Assembly (NCBI RefSeq): GCF_001641635.1
Contig: NZ_LUUB01000038.1
Span: forward strand, 24,968 to 88,967
Reading direction: 5' to 3'
From: Bradyrhizobium centrolobii
Lineage (GTDB): Bacteria > Pseudomonadota > Alphaproteobacteria > Rhizobiales > Xanthobacteraceae
Length of the DNA stretch: 64,000 nt
The notes under the pieces are model-generated. The model saw only the letters and a list, made by a program, of their open reading frames with translations, made no database searches and was not told where the DNA came from. Each line of letters begins with the position of its first letter. Position 1 is the first letter of the stretch. The position numbers were made by a program, and so were the translations under genes. Positions 46,622 through 55,299 of this stretch are shown piece after piece.

Positions 46622-46640
46622 GCGCAGCTTTGAGCTGCGC
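46622..46640. promoter_or_regulatory. Leader hairpin before the FAD oxidase gene
   Basis: GCGCAGCT-TTG-AGCTGCGC, a perfect 8-bp stem with a 3-nt loop, lies 25 bases before the start codon at 46666. It could affect translation initiation or be part of a repeat; no family match is claimed. Confidence 0.35.
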
Positions 46641-46665
46641 AGAAGAGCCGCAAGGAGAGGACCAA

Positions 46666-48148
46666 ATGCCGGGTGCAGCCCTTCCCACCACTCCCTCCAT
46701 TCCGACCGCGCCCGTGACGGCCGCCATTCTCGATGCTTTGCGGGGAATCGTGGGCGACAAAGGCCTGATCCTGGACGAGCAGGACAAGCAGCCCTTCGTG
46801 ACCGACTGGCGCGGCACGCTGGCCGGGCAGGCCGCGGCGGTCGTGCGTCCCGCCAACACCGCGGAAGTCGCGGCTGTCGTCAAGCTCTGCCACGACAACG
46901 GCATTGCCATCGTGCCGCAGGGCGGCAACACCGGGCTGATGGGCGGCGCCACGCCGTGGCCGACGCACCGCGGCATCCTGCTGTCGCTCGGCCGCATGAA
47001 CCACGTGCTCAATGTCGATCCCGTCGGTTACGCCATGACCGTGGAAGCGGGCTGCATCCTCGAGACGCTTCAGGACGCGGCCGCGCGCCATGACCGCTTC
47101 TTTCCGCTCAGCCTGGGTGCCCAGGGCTCGTGCATGATCGGAGGCAATCTGTCGACCAATGCCGGCGGCGTGCAGGTGCTGCGCTATGGCAATGCGCGAA
47201 AATCTGGTGTTGGGCCTCGAAGTCGTGCTGGCCAACGGCGACGTCTGGGACGGGCTGCGCGCACTCAAGAAGGACAATACCGGCTACGACCTCAAGCATC
47301 TGTTCATGGGCGCCGAAGGGACGCTCGGCATCATCACCAAGGCGGTGCTGAAGCTCTGGCCCGCGCCGAAGGACGTGTGCACGGCGTGGCTCGCGATCCG
47401 CGATCCCAACGCGGCCATCGAGATCCTGTCGGAGGCGTATGCCGCTTCCGACGACGACAATGTCGGCTCCTGCGAACTCATGAGCCGTACCTGCACCGAC
47501 ATGGTGCTGCGCCACATCCCCGGAACCCAGGATCCTCTCAAGGCGGAGACCGAATGGTATCTCCTTCTCGAATGGTCATCGGCCCGGCCGCGGCAGGACG
47601 GCGTCGCCGGCATGTCGGACAAGATGGAGCAGTTCTTGGCCGACCAGCTCGAGGCGGGCCGCGTGCTGGATGCGGTGATCGCGCAAACAGAAGCGCAATC
47701 GCGCAACATGTGGCGCATCCGCGAAAGCGTAGCCGAGGCCTCGCGCACTGAGGGGCCCGGCTTGAGCTACGACGTGTCGGTCGCGGTCTCCAGGATTCCG
47801 GAGTTCATCGACAAGGGTCTCAAGGCCGTGCTCGAGATCCTGCCGACGATCCGACCCTATCCGCTCGGCCACATCGGAGACGGCAATTTGCACTTCTCCT
47901 TCATGGGTCCGAAGGGCATGGATCGCGAGACGCTCGCCCTGTATTCCGCGGCGATCACGCGGGTCGTCAACGACCTCATCACCTCCATGGCAGGATCGAT
48001 CTCGGCGGAGCACGGCATCGGCATCGAGAAGCTCGATGAGCTCGCGCACTATCGTTCGAAGACCGAGCTCGACGTCATGCGCATGATCAAGCGGGCGCTC
48101 GATCCCAAGAACATCATGAACCCGGGCAAGGTGCTGCGGCTCTCATGA
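46666..48148 (+). pseudogene. FAD-linked oxidase (GlcD/D-2-hydroxyacid dehydrogenase type) with a frameshift
   Basis: Two overlapping frames together make one 494-residue protein. The first (from ATG 46666) gives the FAD-binding half, IVPQGGNTGLMGGATPW and GGNLSTNAGGVQVLRYGNAR; the second supplies ENLVLGLEVVLANGDVWDG, GAEGTLGIITKAVLKLWP, the conserved RIRE, HIGDGNLHF and SAEHGIGIEK to the end. The join is at GCGCG (47194-47198), where GCGCGCG would restore one frame: a two-base loss in a GC run. Intact homologues oxidise D-lactate, glycolate or other 2-hydroxy acids. Either a recent inactivation or a sequence error. Confidence 0.85.
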
Positions 48149-48936
48149 GTGAGGCGCGGAGGTGGCAACATGCTCCGCTAAGGTAGCACCCCTCTCTTTG
48201 CACTCGCGTTCAAAGAGCCGCAAAATCGCTTCTACAAGCACGGGGCGATATTGCTTCTCGGATTTTTCGTCGTGGCCGCGATCTCTCTGAATCGAATTAG
48301 CGGTTGGGAGGGAATTTAGCGATCTTACTGACCGCAGTCCAAGTCCGCTTTGGGGGGCCATAGCGGACGTGGCCAGGCTACCGTAGCGCGGTACTGGGCC
48401 GGGCGGTCCGATCGCCGCTCGTTTGCGCTCGGACGACGATGCAGACGTCTCCCTTGCCGCGTGGCTTCGGATGCCGGCCTCTCGCGCTTCCATTTCTGCT
48501 GCGCCTTCAAGGAGAGCACCGGGCTCTCGCCGCATACCTGGCTGCGCCAGCACCGGCTGGAGCAGGCCATGACGATGCTGTGCGACACCGACGGCTCGGT
48601 CGCCGCGGCGCTTGGCTGCTCCTCCCGAACTGCTTTCGCGGCCGCATTCAGGAAGCTGACCGGTGAAACCCCGAGCCATTCTGGCGGAGGCGCAGCATTA
48701 GCAGCAATCGCTCTACAGTGACGGCAATCGTTCTGGGGCAGTCGCAGGTCAAGTTCGATAGATCATCACGGTCACACACCACCAATGAGCTCGTCACCGC
48801 TCTCTGAACACCTCACCGGCATTGATCGCGCGTCCCACGCGGGAAGCGCGGCCCGCCCATGATCGAGCGCCAAGATCGAACGCAGGAGTTTTCAAAGATG
48901 AATCGGATCATCCGCAACACTCAGCAGGAGACAAAC
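48149..48936. other. Scarred intergenic stretch
   Basis: Holds the AraC remnant described at 48432-48721 and no intact gene. A leftward open frame at about 48143-48300 carries an EKQYRPVLVEAILRLFEREC segment that looks protein-like but that I cannot assign. Confidence 0.5.
48432..48721 (+). pseudogene. AraC-family regulator remnant (DNA-binding domain only)
   Basis: The C-terminal AraC domain is recognisable: DADVSLAA, then GLSRFHFCCAFKESTGLSPH, TWLRQHRLEQAMTML and SSRTAFAAAFRKLTGETPS. The first helix and the rest are in different frames; one missing C near 48460 (GCCGCGTGGCT for GCCGCGCTGGCT) explains it. The second helix-turn-helix is about three residues short (SVAAALGCSS), and no effector domain lies upstream. 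Clearly a decayed regulator. Confidence 0.75.
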
Positions 48937-49854
48937 ATGAGCCTAGACGACACCTCACACCCCGGTAGACCGGGGCCCGACGAGTTGGTTCCGTCGCGCT
49001 ACGCGCTGAAGGTCGGCGAGATTGACGTGCTGGTGGTCAGCGATGGCGTGCTACCGCTCCCAACCGCAATGTTGGCGCACAACGCCGACCCGGCCGTCCG
49101 GGCGGCCTGGCTGCACGACATGTTCCTGCCGCCGGACGCTTTCGACTGGGCGCTGAACGTGGTCGTGGTACGTAGCGGCGGCAAGACCATCCTCATCGAC
49201 GCTGGACTAGGGGCCGACCCGGACTTGCATTTGCCGCGGGCCGGGCAGTTGATCAAGCGACTGGAGGCCGCCGGCATCGATCTTGCGTCCGTGACCGACT
49301 TGGTGCTGACCCACATGCACATGGACCACATTGGCGGGCTGCTCGTCGACGGGGTGAAGGAGCGGCTGCGTCCGGACCTGCGGATCCACGTGGCGGCCGC
49401 CGAGGTCAAGTTCTGGGAGTCGCCCGATTTCTCCCACACCTCCATGCCACCGGGGTTCCCGGACGCGCTTCGGTCGGCCGCCAAGCGGTTCGTGAACGCG
49501 TACCACAACCATCTGCGGCAGTTCGATGAGGAGCACGAGGTTGCGCCGGGCGTGGTCGTCCGCCGCACCGGCGGCCACACCCCCGGGCACAGCGTGGTCC
49601 GCCTGGCGTCCGCCGGCGACGCGCTGACGTTCGCCGGCGACGCCGTGTTCGCGGTCGGGTTCGACCAGCCCGACTGGCATAACGGCTTCGAACACGACCC
49701 CGAGGAAGCAGCGCGCGTTCGGGTCCGACTTTTGCGGGAGCTGGCTGAGACCGGCGAGATGCTGGTGGCCACGCACCTGCCGTTCCCGTCCGTCGGCCGG
49801 GTGGCGGTCGCCGGCGACACCTTTCGTTGGGTACCGGCCTTCTGGGACTACTGA
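48937..49854 (+). CDS. MBL-fold metallo-hydrolase
   Basis: 305 residues from the ATG at 48937 (GGAG seven bases before); an ATG at 48898 would add 13. Zinc ligands: His126, His128, Asp130, His131 (THMHMDHIGG), His218 (GGHTPGHS) and Asp235 (FAGDAVF). It belongs to the lactonase/glyoxalase-like branch with an N-terminal strand RYALKVGEIDVLVVSDG. The third-base preferences (CGG, GTC, TTC, CTG, GGG) look unlike the neighbours and resemble actinobacterial style. It sits between a dead AraC gene and a dispersed repeat, so lateral transfer is plausible. Substrate unknown; no lactonase activity can be claimed. Confidence 0.85.
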   Translation: MSLDDTSHPGRPGPDELVPSRYALKVGEIDVLVVSDGVLPLPTAMLAHNADPAVRAAWLHDMFLPPDAFDWALNVVVVRSGGKTILIDAGLGADPDLHLPRAGQLIKRLEAAGIDLASVTDLVLTHMHMDHIGGLLVDGVKERLRPDLRIHVAAAEVKFWESPDFSHTSMPPGFPDALRSAAKRFVNAYHNHLRQFDEEHEVAPGVVVRRTGGHTPGHSVVRLASAGDALTFAGDAVFAVGFDQPDWHNGFEHDPEEAARVRVRLLRELAETGEMLVATHLPFPSVGRVAVAGDTFRWVPAFWDY

Positions 49855-50427
49855 CCGCTTGTTGGGTTAGAGCCGAACCAGGGCGTGTACTCATAGCGTT
49901 GATGAGTTCACGCCCTGGTTTCCCGCGTTGCCGATTGCGCCCGGCTCGCCGCCGATGTCGGGCAGAGCACCCAACGCCGCTTTCGCGCAGCTCGAAAGTC
50001 AACCCTGTCCGCCAAAGATATTCCACTTTACCGAAATTCGGATTTCGCCGGGGAGAGCGCGGCATAAGCCGTAAAGCCACTGCGCAGGGAAGGCCGGGAT
50101 GTCTTGGCTGCCCTGTATGCCGCTGTGCAGTTTCCTTTTGCGTGACTGTTGCATAGCGGACCGCGGGTGCCAGCCGCGCCCGGCCTTCCCTGCGCCCTCG
50201 GCATCCATTGGGGGCGAGACGAAGCGCATAACTCGGGCAAAACGGGCCGCGAGAACGCGAAATCATGCCTTGCGCGACCGCGAGGCGGCTTTATTCCGGC
50301 CGCGGATGCTTTAAGGAAGTGCCTGGCAGATACGATCCCACGCCGCCGGCGGCGGTACGGATCGACAGAGATCAAAGCCGGGCCGCCCAGTTCGGGGAGC
50401 GCTCGCTCAGGAGAAGGACGCAAGATC
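49855..50427. other. Intergenic stretch containing a dispersed repeat
   Basis: The 573 bases between the MBL gene and the hydroxyacyl-CoA dehydrogenase hold the 114-bp inverted-repeat element at 50082-50195. I see no gene in the remainder; the last 30 bases contain AGGAGAAGG, the ribosome-binding site of the dehydrogenase. Confidence 0.6.
50082..50195. repeat. 114-bp dispersed element with 17-bp terminal inverted repeats
   Basis: GCGCAGGGAAGGCCGGG (50082-50098) is repeated as its perfect reverse complement CCCGGCCTTCCCTGCGC (50179-50195). Between them is a short non-coding stretch with GACCGCGGGTGCCAGCC near the right arm. I recall near-identical elements at many intergenic sites in Bradyrhizobium genomes. 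No transposase is encoded; it is probably a non-autonomous, MITE-like or structured RNA-type repeat. Confidence 0.75.
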
Positions 50428-51279
50428 ATGATCAATACGGTTGGCATCATCGGGGCGGGCACCATGGGGAACGGCATTGCCCAGGTCTGCGCGGCAGCCG
50501 GGCTCGAGGTGGAGATGGTCGACATCTCCGATGCCGCGGTCGGCCGCGGCATCGCCACCATCGGCGGCAGCCTCGACCGTCTGGTCAAGAAGGAGAAGCT
50601 GAGCGCGGCCGACCGCGAGGCGACGCTCAAGCGCATCACCGGTACGACCGACCGGGCGAAGCTTGCCAATTGCGACCTCGTGATCGAGGCCGCGACCGAG
50701 AACGAAGAGCTCAAGGTCAAGATCCTCAGGGATCTCTGCGCGACGCTGTCGCCGCGCACCCTTGTCGCGACCAACACCTCCTCGATCTCGATCACCAAGC
50801 TCGCCGCCGCGACCGATCGCCCCGACCGCTTCATCGGCATGCATTTCTTCAACCCGGTTCCGGTGATGGCGCTGCTGGAACTGATCCGCGGCCTGCAGAC
50901 CTCGGACGACACCCACGCCAAGGCCCTCGATTTCGCCAAGCGCGTCGGCAAGGTGGCGATCACCGCGAAGAACAGCCCGGGCTTCGCCGTCAACCGCATC
51001 CTGTGCCCGATGATCAACGAGGCGATCTTCGCGCTTCAGGAAGGCATTGCCACGGCCGAAGAGATCGACGCCGGCATGAAGCTCGGCTGCAACCATCCGA
51101 TCGGGCCACTGGCGCTCGCCGATCTCGTCGGCCTCGACACCATGTTGTCGGTGATGGAGGTCTTTTATAAAGGCTTCAACGACACCAAATATCGTCCAGC
51201 GCCACTGCTGAAAGAGATGGTCGATGCCGGCCATCTCGGCCGCAAGACCGGGCAGGGCTTCTACACCTACAGCGCCTGA
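50428..51279 (+). CDS. 3-hydroxybutyryl-CoA dehydrogenase (3-hydroxyacyl-CoA dehydrogenase family)
   Basis: 283 residues. NAD-binding [11 protein letters not shown] (7-17), Ser118 in NTSSIS, catalytic His139 in [11 protein letters not shown] with Asn142 close by, and [19 protein letters not shown] with DLVGLDT in the C-terminal dimerisation domain. It interconverts acetoacetyl-CoA and 3-hydroxybutyryl-CoA (or a related beta-hydroxyacyl-CoA), serving PHB turnover or fatty/aromatic-acid beta-oxidation. It stands alone here. AGGAGAAGG lies upstream of the ATG; a hairpin follows the stop. Confidence 0.95.
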   Translation: MINTVGIIGAGTMGNGIAQVCAAAGLEVEMVDISDAAVGRGIATIGGSLDRLVKKEKLSAADREATLKRITGTTDRAKLANCDLVIEAATENEELKVKILRDLCATLSPRTLVATNTSSISITKLAAATDRPDRFIGMHFFNPVPVMALLELIRGLQTSDDTHAKALDFAKRVGKVAITAKNSPGFAVNRILCPMINEAIFALQEGIATAEEIDAGMKLGCNHPIGPLALADLVGLDTMLSVMEVFYKGFNDTKYRPAPLLKEMVDAGHLGRKTGQGFYTYSA

Positions 51280-51288
51280 TTTTGGCGC

Positions 51289-51318
51289 AGGCGGCGGGCG
51301 TTCAGCGTTCCGCCGCCT
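51289..51318 (+). terminator. Possible terminator after the hydroxyacyl-CoA dehydrogenase
   Basis: AGGCGGCG and CGCCGCCT form an 8-bp stem with a 14-nt loop nine bases after the stop; a pyrimidine stretch (CTCTCCC) follows instead of a T-run. Confidence 0.4.
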
Positions 51319-51419
51319 CTCTCCCGCAATTTGCGCTGCGACAAAGACGGAGCGGCGCGATCAGCCCAGACAATGTCGCGAGGGCGGTTGCGGAATCAAC
51401 GGAACGGATATCAAAGGAA

Positions 51420-51884
51420 ATGTCGGATCGACTGAAGGCCGAGCGCGAAGCTGCGGCCGAGCGGCGGAACCTTCTGGTTCAGGATGCCATCGAGCGCACC
51501 GGGATCACCGAAGAGATGATCGGGGAACTTGTCACGCGCTTCTACGGGCGCGTGCGCGAGGATGCGTTGCTGGGCCCGGTGTTCGCGATCGTCAAGGATT
51601 GGGACGAGCACCTCGCCAAGCTCAAGAACTTCTGGTCCTCGGTGGTGCTGATGACCGGCCGCTATCATGGTTCGCCGATGCGAGCGCATCTGCCCCTGAG
51701 CTTGATCGGCGATCATTTCGACCGCTGGCTCGACCTGTTCGAGCAGACGGCACGCGAGGTCTGTCCGCCCGCGGCAGCCTCGTTCTTCATCGAGAAGGCG
51801 CGACGCATCGCCGACAGTTTTGAGATGGCGTCGGCCACGGTGGCCGGACGCATCGCCGCGCCGCGTCACGTGCTGAGAACTTGA
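51420..51884 (+). CDS. Group III truncated haemoglobin
   Basis: 154 residues. RFYGRVRED (40-48) carries the B-helix aromatics Phe41 and Tyr42; KNFWSSVVLMTGRYHGSPM and RAHLPL place the proximal histidine at His90; DHFDRWLDLF has the G8 tryptophan (Trp103). These are the features of group III (P-type) truncated haemoglobins, which bind O2 or NO in the cytoplasm. AAAGGA immediately precedes the ATG, and a 46-residue in-frame extension upstream has no globin character. It stands alone after the dehydrogenase gene. NO or microaerobic function is likely but unproven. Confidence 0.9.
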   Translation: MSDRLKAEREAAAERRNLLVQDAIERTGITEEMIGELVTRFYGRVREDALLGPVFAIVKDWDEHLAKLKNFWSSVVLMTGRYHGSPMRAHLPLSLIGDHFDRWLDLFEQTAREVCPPAAASFFIEKARRIADSFEMASATVAGRIAAPRHVLRT

Positions 51885-52149
51885 ACTCGACAGGTTGCCT
51901 GCGAAACGTGCAGTTGTGTCATTGCCGTTCTGCACTGCGTCGAATGATGGCGCGTTGCACCAATTCCAATGTAATCGGCCTGACCTGCAAAAACATCATG
52001 ACCAGTCGCGCGTCATGACGTTGCAATCGAGAAAATGCGCGTGAACGCGTTTATTCGCATTCAATCAGCGCGAGTAAAACCGCATTGATGCACTGCGGCG
52101 CAAATTCTTCGCCTTCTTTTTGGCCGAGTTCCAGCGCCTGCTAGCATGC

Positions 52150-52809
52150 ATGTCGAGTGCATCGTTCAACATCATCTCCACATCATCGTCCTCCAACACC
52201 GCGACCGAACCTGACGTCGACGCGGGCACGGAGCAAACACGGCGAACGCTCCTCATCGGTGCGCTCGCCACCACGGCCTGCCTCGGCTGTTCGGCGGCGT
52301 CTCATGCGGGCGAGGATGCACCCGGCGCCGACGAGCGGCCGCAGAAGGGCGACCTCCTCGTCTTCTCCGAAGGCGATCAGGAAGGAAAGGTCATCACCTC
52401 CGCCGACCTGCCGCGCGGCGGGCCGCCGGTGCATGCCTGGCCGAAAGATCCCAAGACGTCAGTGGTGCGCAGCGGCTCGCGGCTCAACGAGATCCTGATC
52501 ATCCGGCTCGACCCCGCCGAGCTCGACGATCAGACCAAGGCGCGCGCCGTGGACGGCATCATCGCCTATTCGGCGATCTGCTCGCATGCCGGCTGTCCCG
52601 TCACCGCCTGGGTCAAGAGCGATGTCGGCGACAAGGAGGTGTTCAAATGCATGTGCCACAACTCCGAATACGATCCTCGCGCAGGCGCACAGGTCGTGTT
52701 CGGGCCGGCACCGCGGCGCCTCGCTGCGCTGCCGCTCGCGCTCGCTGATGGCTCGCTCAGCGTCGCAGGCAATTTCATCGGAAAGGTAGGTGGCCAGCAG
52801 CCTGGATGA
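52150..52809 (+). CDS. Tat-exported Rieske [2Fe-2S] protein
   Basis: 219 residues. A twin-arginine segment QTRRTLLIGALATTACLGC starts near residue 29. The Rieske cluster ligands are Cys144 and His146 (ICSHAGC) and Cys167 and His170 (CMCHNSEYDP), with Cys149 and Cys169 for the bracing disulfide. The pattern resembles small subunits such as arsenite-oxidase-type Rieske proteins rather than the bc1 subunit. It lies 118 bases before a PQQ dehydrogenase gene, and may be its periplasmic electron acceptor. The ATG at 52150 is preferred over a TTG at 52120. Confidence 0.88.
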   Translation: MSSASFNIISTSSSSNTATEPDVDAGTEQTRRTLLIGALATTACLGCSAASHAGEDAPGADERPQKGDLLVFSEGDQEGKVITSADLPRGGPPVHAWPKDPKTSVVRSGSRLNEILIIRLDPAELDDQTKARAVDGIIAYSAICSHAGCPVTAWVKSDVGDKEVFKCMCHNSEYDPRAGAQVVFGPAPRRLAALPLALADGSLSVAGNFIGKVGGQQPG

Positions 52810-52927
52810 TGGACGGCGCGGGTCGCGCCCGCGTCACAAGAGGCCGCATCCGCCGATGGGCGGGTGACGAGAAGAACGACAAGAATTCACGACAAGAATT
52901 CAACGGATGAATCAAAGGGGAACGTCC

Positions 52928-54655
52928 ATGACCAGGAAGCAATGGTTACTGTCCGGCTTCGTCGCCTTCACCTGCCTTGTCTCGACCGTTGCCGGCGCTG
53001 GCCCGATCGAGAACTACAGTCCGGTCACCGCGCAGCGCCTGGAGAATCCGGAAGCCGCCAACTGGATGCTCTATCGGCGGACCTATGACGGGCAGGGCTA
53101 TAGCCCGCTCGACCAGATCACCACAGCCAACGTCAAGAATCTCACGCCGGTCTGGACGTTTGCCACAGGCGTGGTCGAAGGCCACGAGGCGCCGCCGATC
53201 GTCAACAATGGCGTGATGTTCGTGGCAACGCCGATGGGGCAGGTGATCGCGCTGAACGCCAAGACCGGCGACGAATACTGGCGCTACAAGCGGCAGCTCC
53301 CCGACGATCTCTTCCAGCTGCATCCGACCAGCCGCGGCGTCGGCCTCTGGGAGGACAAGCTCTATCTCGCCACCACCGACGACCACGTCGTCGCGCTCGA
53401 CGCCAAGACCGGCAAGGTGGTCTGGGACACCAAGGTGCAGGATTACAAGAAAGGCCAGTACATGACCCTGATGCCGCTGATCGTCGACGGCAAGGTCATC
53501 GTCGGCGGCTCCGGCGGCGAGTTCGGTGTGCGCGGCTACGTTGCCGCCTATGACGCCAAGGACGGCAAGGAGTTGTGGCGGACCTTCACCATCCCCGGCG
53601 AAGGCGAGCCTGGTCATGACAGCTGGCAGGGCGACGACTGGAAGAACGGCGGCGGCTCGGCCTGGATGACCGGCAACTACGACAAGGACACCAAGACCAT
53701 CTACTGGGGCGTCGGCAACGCCGCGCCGTGGCCCGGCGAGATGCATCCCGGCGACAATCTCTATACCTCGTCGGTGCTCGCGCTCGATCCCAACACCGGG
53801 AAGATCAAGACCTATCACCAGTATCACCAGAACGATTCCTGGGACTGGGATGAGGTCGATGCGCCGATGCTGGTCGACCTGCAACGCGACGGCCGCAGCA
53901 TCAAGAGCCTGATCCACCCGGGTCGCGATGCGATCTTCTGGGTGCTCGAGCGCGCGCCGACCAAGATCAACTACGTCGCCGGCTGGCCGTTCGTCTCCAC
54001 CGACGTCTGGAAGGGCATCGAACCGGAGAGCGGAAAGCCGATCGTCGATCCCGCGCATAAGCCCGTCATCGGCAAGCGCGTCGAGTTCTGTCCGTCGCTC
54101 TGGGGCGGCAAGGACTGGCCGTCGGCGGCCTACAGCCAGAAGACCGGTCTCGTCTACGTACCCGCCAACGAGAATTTCTGCGGCGGCTTCACCGGCGAGA
54201 AGATCCCGCTGAAGCCGGGCGAGCTCTGGCTCGGCACCAAGCCGGAAGACATCGGCCTGAAGGCGAAGCCCGGCGCCGATCATTTCGGCGAGCTCCAGGC
54301 CTGGGATCCCGCGACCGGAAAGAAGGTGTGGCAGTACAATTTCCCGAAGTCGCAGCTGTTCGGTTCGGTGACGGCCACCGCCGGAGACCTCGTCTTCGCC
54401 GGCGGCACCAACGACCGCAACTTCCGCGCCTTCAACGCCAAGACCGGCGAGCTGCTCTGGGAGCAGAAGACCAACTCCGGCATCATGGGCATGCCGGTGT
54501 CCTATGAGGTCGACGGGACGCAGTACATCGCGATCCAGTCCGGCTGGGGCGTCGATGCGCAACGCATCCAGGATGCGCTCGCGACCAACAACATCGGCAT
54601 CGAATCCAATGTGCCGCAGGGCGGCGTCATCTGGGTCTTTGCGCTGAAGAAATAG
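52928..54655 (+). CDS. PQQ-dependent alcohol dehydrogenase, lanthanide-type, without vicinal cysteines
   Basis: 575 residues with a signal peptide ending near AGAG. The eight-bladed propeller shows repeated DAKTGxxxW motifs. Metal/PQQ ligands are Glu198 (GGSGGEFGVRG), Asn264 (GVGNAAPW), Asp306 as catalytic base and Asp308 two residues later (SWDWDEVDAP), the extra aspartate linked to lanthanide use. The adjacent cysteine pair seen in XoxF (MCCDT) is absent; the matching region reads LHPTSRGVG. It oxidises an alcohol in the periplasm and probably passes electrons to the neighbouring Rieske protein or a cytochrome. GGGGA precedes the ATG at 52928. Confidence 0.9.
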   Translation: MTRKQWLLSGFVAFTCLVSTVAGAGPIENYSPVTAQRLENPEAANWMLYRRTYDGQGYSPLDQITTANVKNLTPVWTFATGVVEGHEAPPIVNNGVMFVATPMGQVIALNAKTGDEYWRYKRQLPDDLFQLHPTSRGVGLWEDKLYLATTDDHVVALDAKTGKVVWDTKVQDYKKGQYMTLMPLIVDGKVIVGGSGGEFGVRGYVAAYDAKDGKELWRTFTIPGEGEPGHDSWQGDDWKNGGGSAWMTGNYDKDTKTIYWGVGNAAPWPGEMHPGDNLYTSSVLALDPNTGKIKTYHQYHQNDSWDWDEVDAPMLVDLQRDGRSIKSLIHPGRDAIFWVLERAPTKINYVAGWPFVSTDVWKGIEPESGKPIVDPAHKPVIGKRVEFCPSLWGGKDWPSAAYSQKTGLVYVPANENFCGGFTGEKIPLKPGELWLGTKPEDIGLKAKPGADHFGELQAWDPATGKKVWQYNFPKSQLFGSVTATAGDLVFAGGTNDRNFRAFNAKTGELLWEQKTNSGIMGMPVSYEVDGTQYIAIQSGWGVDAQRIQDALATNNIGIESNVPQGGVIWVFALKK

Positions 54656-54699
54656 CTCCGCGGCGGATCGAAAGAAGCGGAGCGTGCAGGGGGCGAGCG

Positions 54700-54729
54700 A
54701 ATGCGGCGGACGGCAACGTCCGCCGCATT
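54700..54729 (+). terminator. Intrinsic terminator of the PQQ dehydrogenase transcript
   Basis: AATGCGGCGGACG and CGTCCGCCGCATT form a perfect 13-bp stem around a GCAA tetraloop, followed by TTTG. It lies 44 bases after the dehydrogenase stop. One of the two best rho-independent terminator candidates in the window. Confidence 0.85.
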
Positions 54730-54749
54730 TTGCCATGCGACGAGGATTA

Positions 54750-54906
54750 CCTTCTCCCCTTGTGGGAGAAGGTGGCGCGAAGCGCCGGATGAGGGGTCTC
54801 TATCCGCGGGTAACAATGCGAGAGGATTGGTCGCGGAGGCAGACCCCTCACCCCAGCGAGTGCGTGTCTTTCAGCGTCGCTGCTCTCTCCCACATGGGGA
54901 GAGGGC
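54750..54906. repeat. Palindromic intergenic element, copy 2
   Basis: CCTTCTCCC-CTTGT-GGGAGAAGG (54750-54772) is followed by GGCGCGAAGCGCCGGATGAGGGG, then mirrored CCCCTCACCCC and a second hairpin CTCTCCC-ACAT-GGGGAGAG near 54886-54904. This is the same layout as 936-1085. Confidence 0.7.
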
Positions 54907-54982
54907 TCAATCGGATAGCTTCGGCGAGGACGGCGAGCCCGCCTTAAGGACATGGAAAGCGTCTGCACAAAGCGCGAGTTCA

Positions 54983-55243
54983 CTACTTGCCCTGGCGGTC
55001 GACCTTGTCCTTCTCTTTCTGGTTCATCTCCCGAACTTTCGGTTCTGCGCTGCTCTGCCCGGTGGTCTGGGTGGTCGAAGCCGGCGGTGCATTGGCGTTG
55101 GGAAGCGAGTTCTGGTCCGGCGCGGTGGGGCGCGTCGCGGTGGCCGGCGCGCTCGCAGCGCTCTGGGCGAAGGTGCTTGCTGCGGTCAAAAGAAAGGCGC
55201 CCGACAGCAGCGAGACTGCGAGCGCCCTTGAGGTCATGGTCAT
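54983..55243 (-). CDS. Small exported protein, Thr/Ala/Pro-rich
   Basis: 86 residues: a clear Sec signal ([21 protein letters not shown], cleavage after TFA), then a low-complexity Ser/Ala/Thr/Pro/Gln/Asn stretch and a charged tail [18 protein letters not shown] do not recognise the function. It follows the molybdenum oxidoreductase genes on the same strand, 56 bases after the large subunit, so it could be co-transcribed. An ATG at 55237 is an alternative start. Confidence 0.72.
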   Translation of the reverse strand: MTMTSRALAVSLLSGAFLLTAASTFAQSAASAPATATRPTAPDQNSLPNANAPPASTTQTTGQSSAEPKVREMNQKEKDKVDRQGK

Positions 55244-55299
55244 CGATCTGCTCCTGTCAGATCGATGGAAACGGCGCGAAGCCGACTTACGTTCCCGCT

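Larger units (their letters stand above)
54656..54982. other. Intergenic stretch with terminator and palindromic element
   Basis: The 327 bases between the PQQ dehydrogenase and the next, leftward gene contain a strong terminator (54700-54729) and palindromic element copy 2 (54750-54906). Nothing else is apparent. Confidence 0.7.

Noticed and set aside
48143..48679. 178-codon leftward frame
   Set aside because: Mostly antisense to the AraC remnant; only its last 50 residues look protein-like and cannot be assigned.
48937..49854. AHL lactonase (quorum quenching)
   Set aside because: The HxHxDH motif is general to MBL hydrolases; nothing specific for AHL substrates can be seen.
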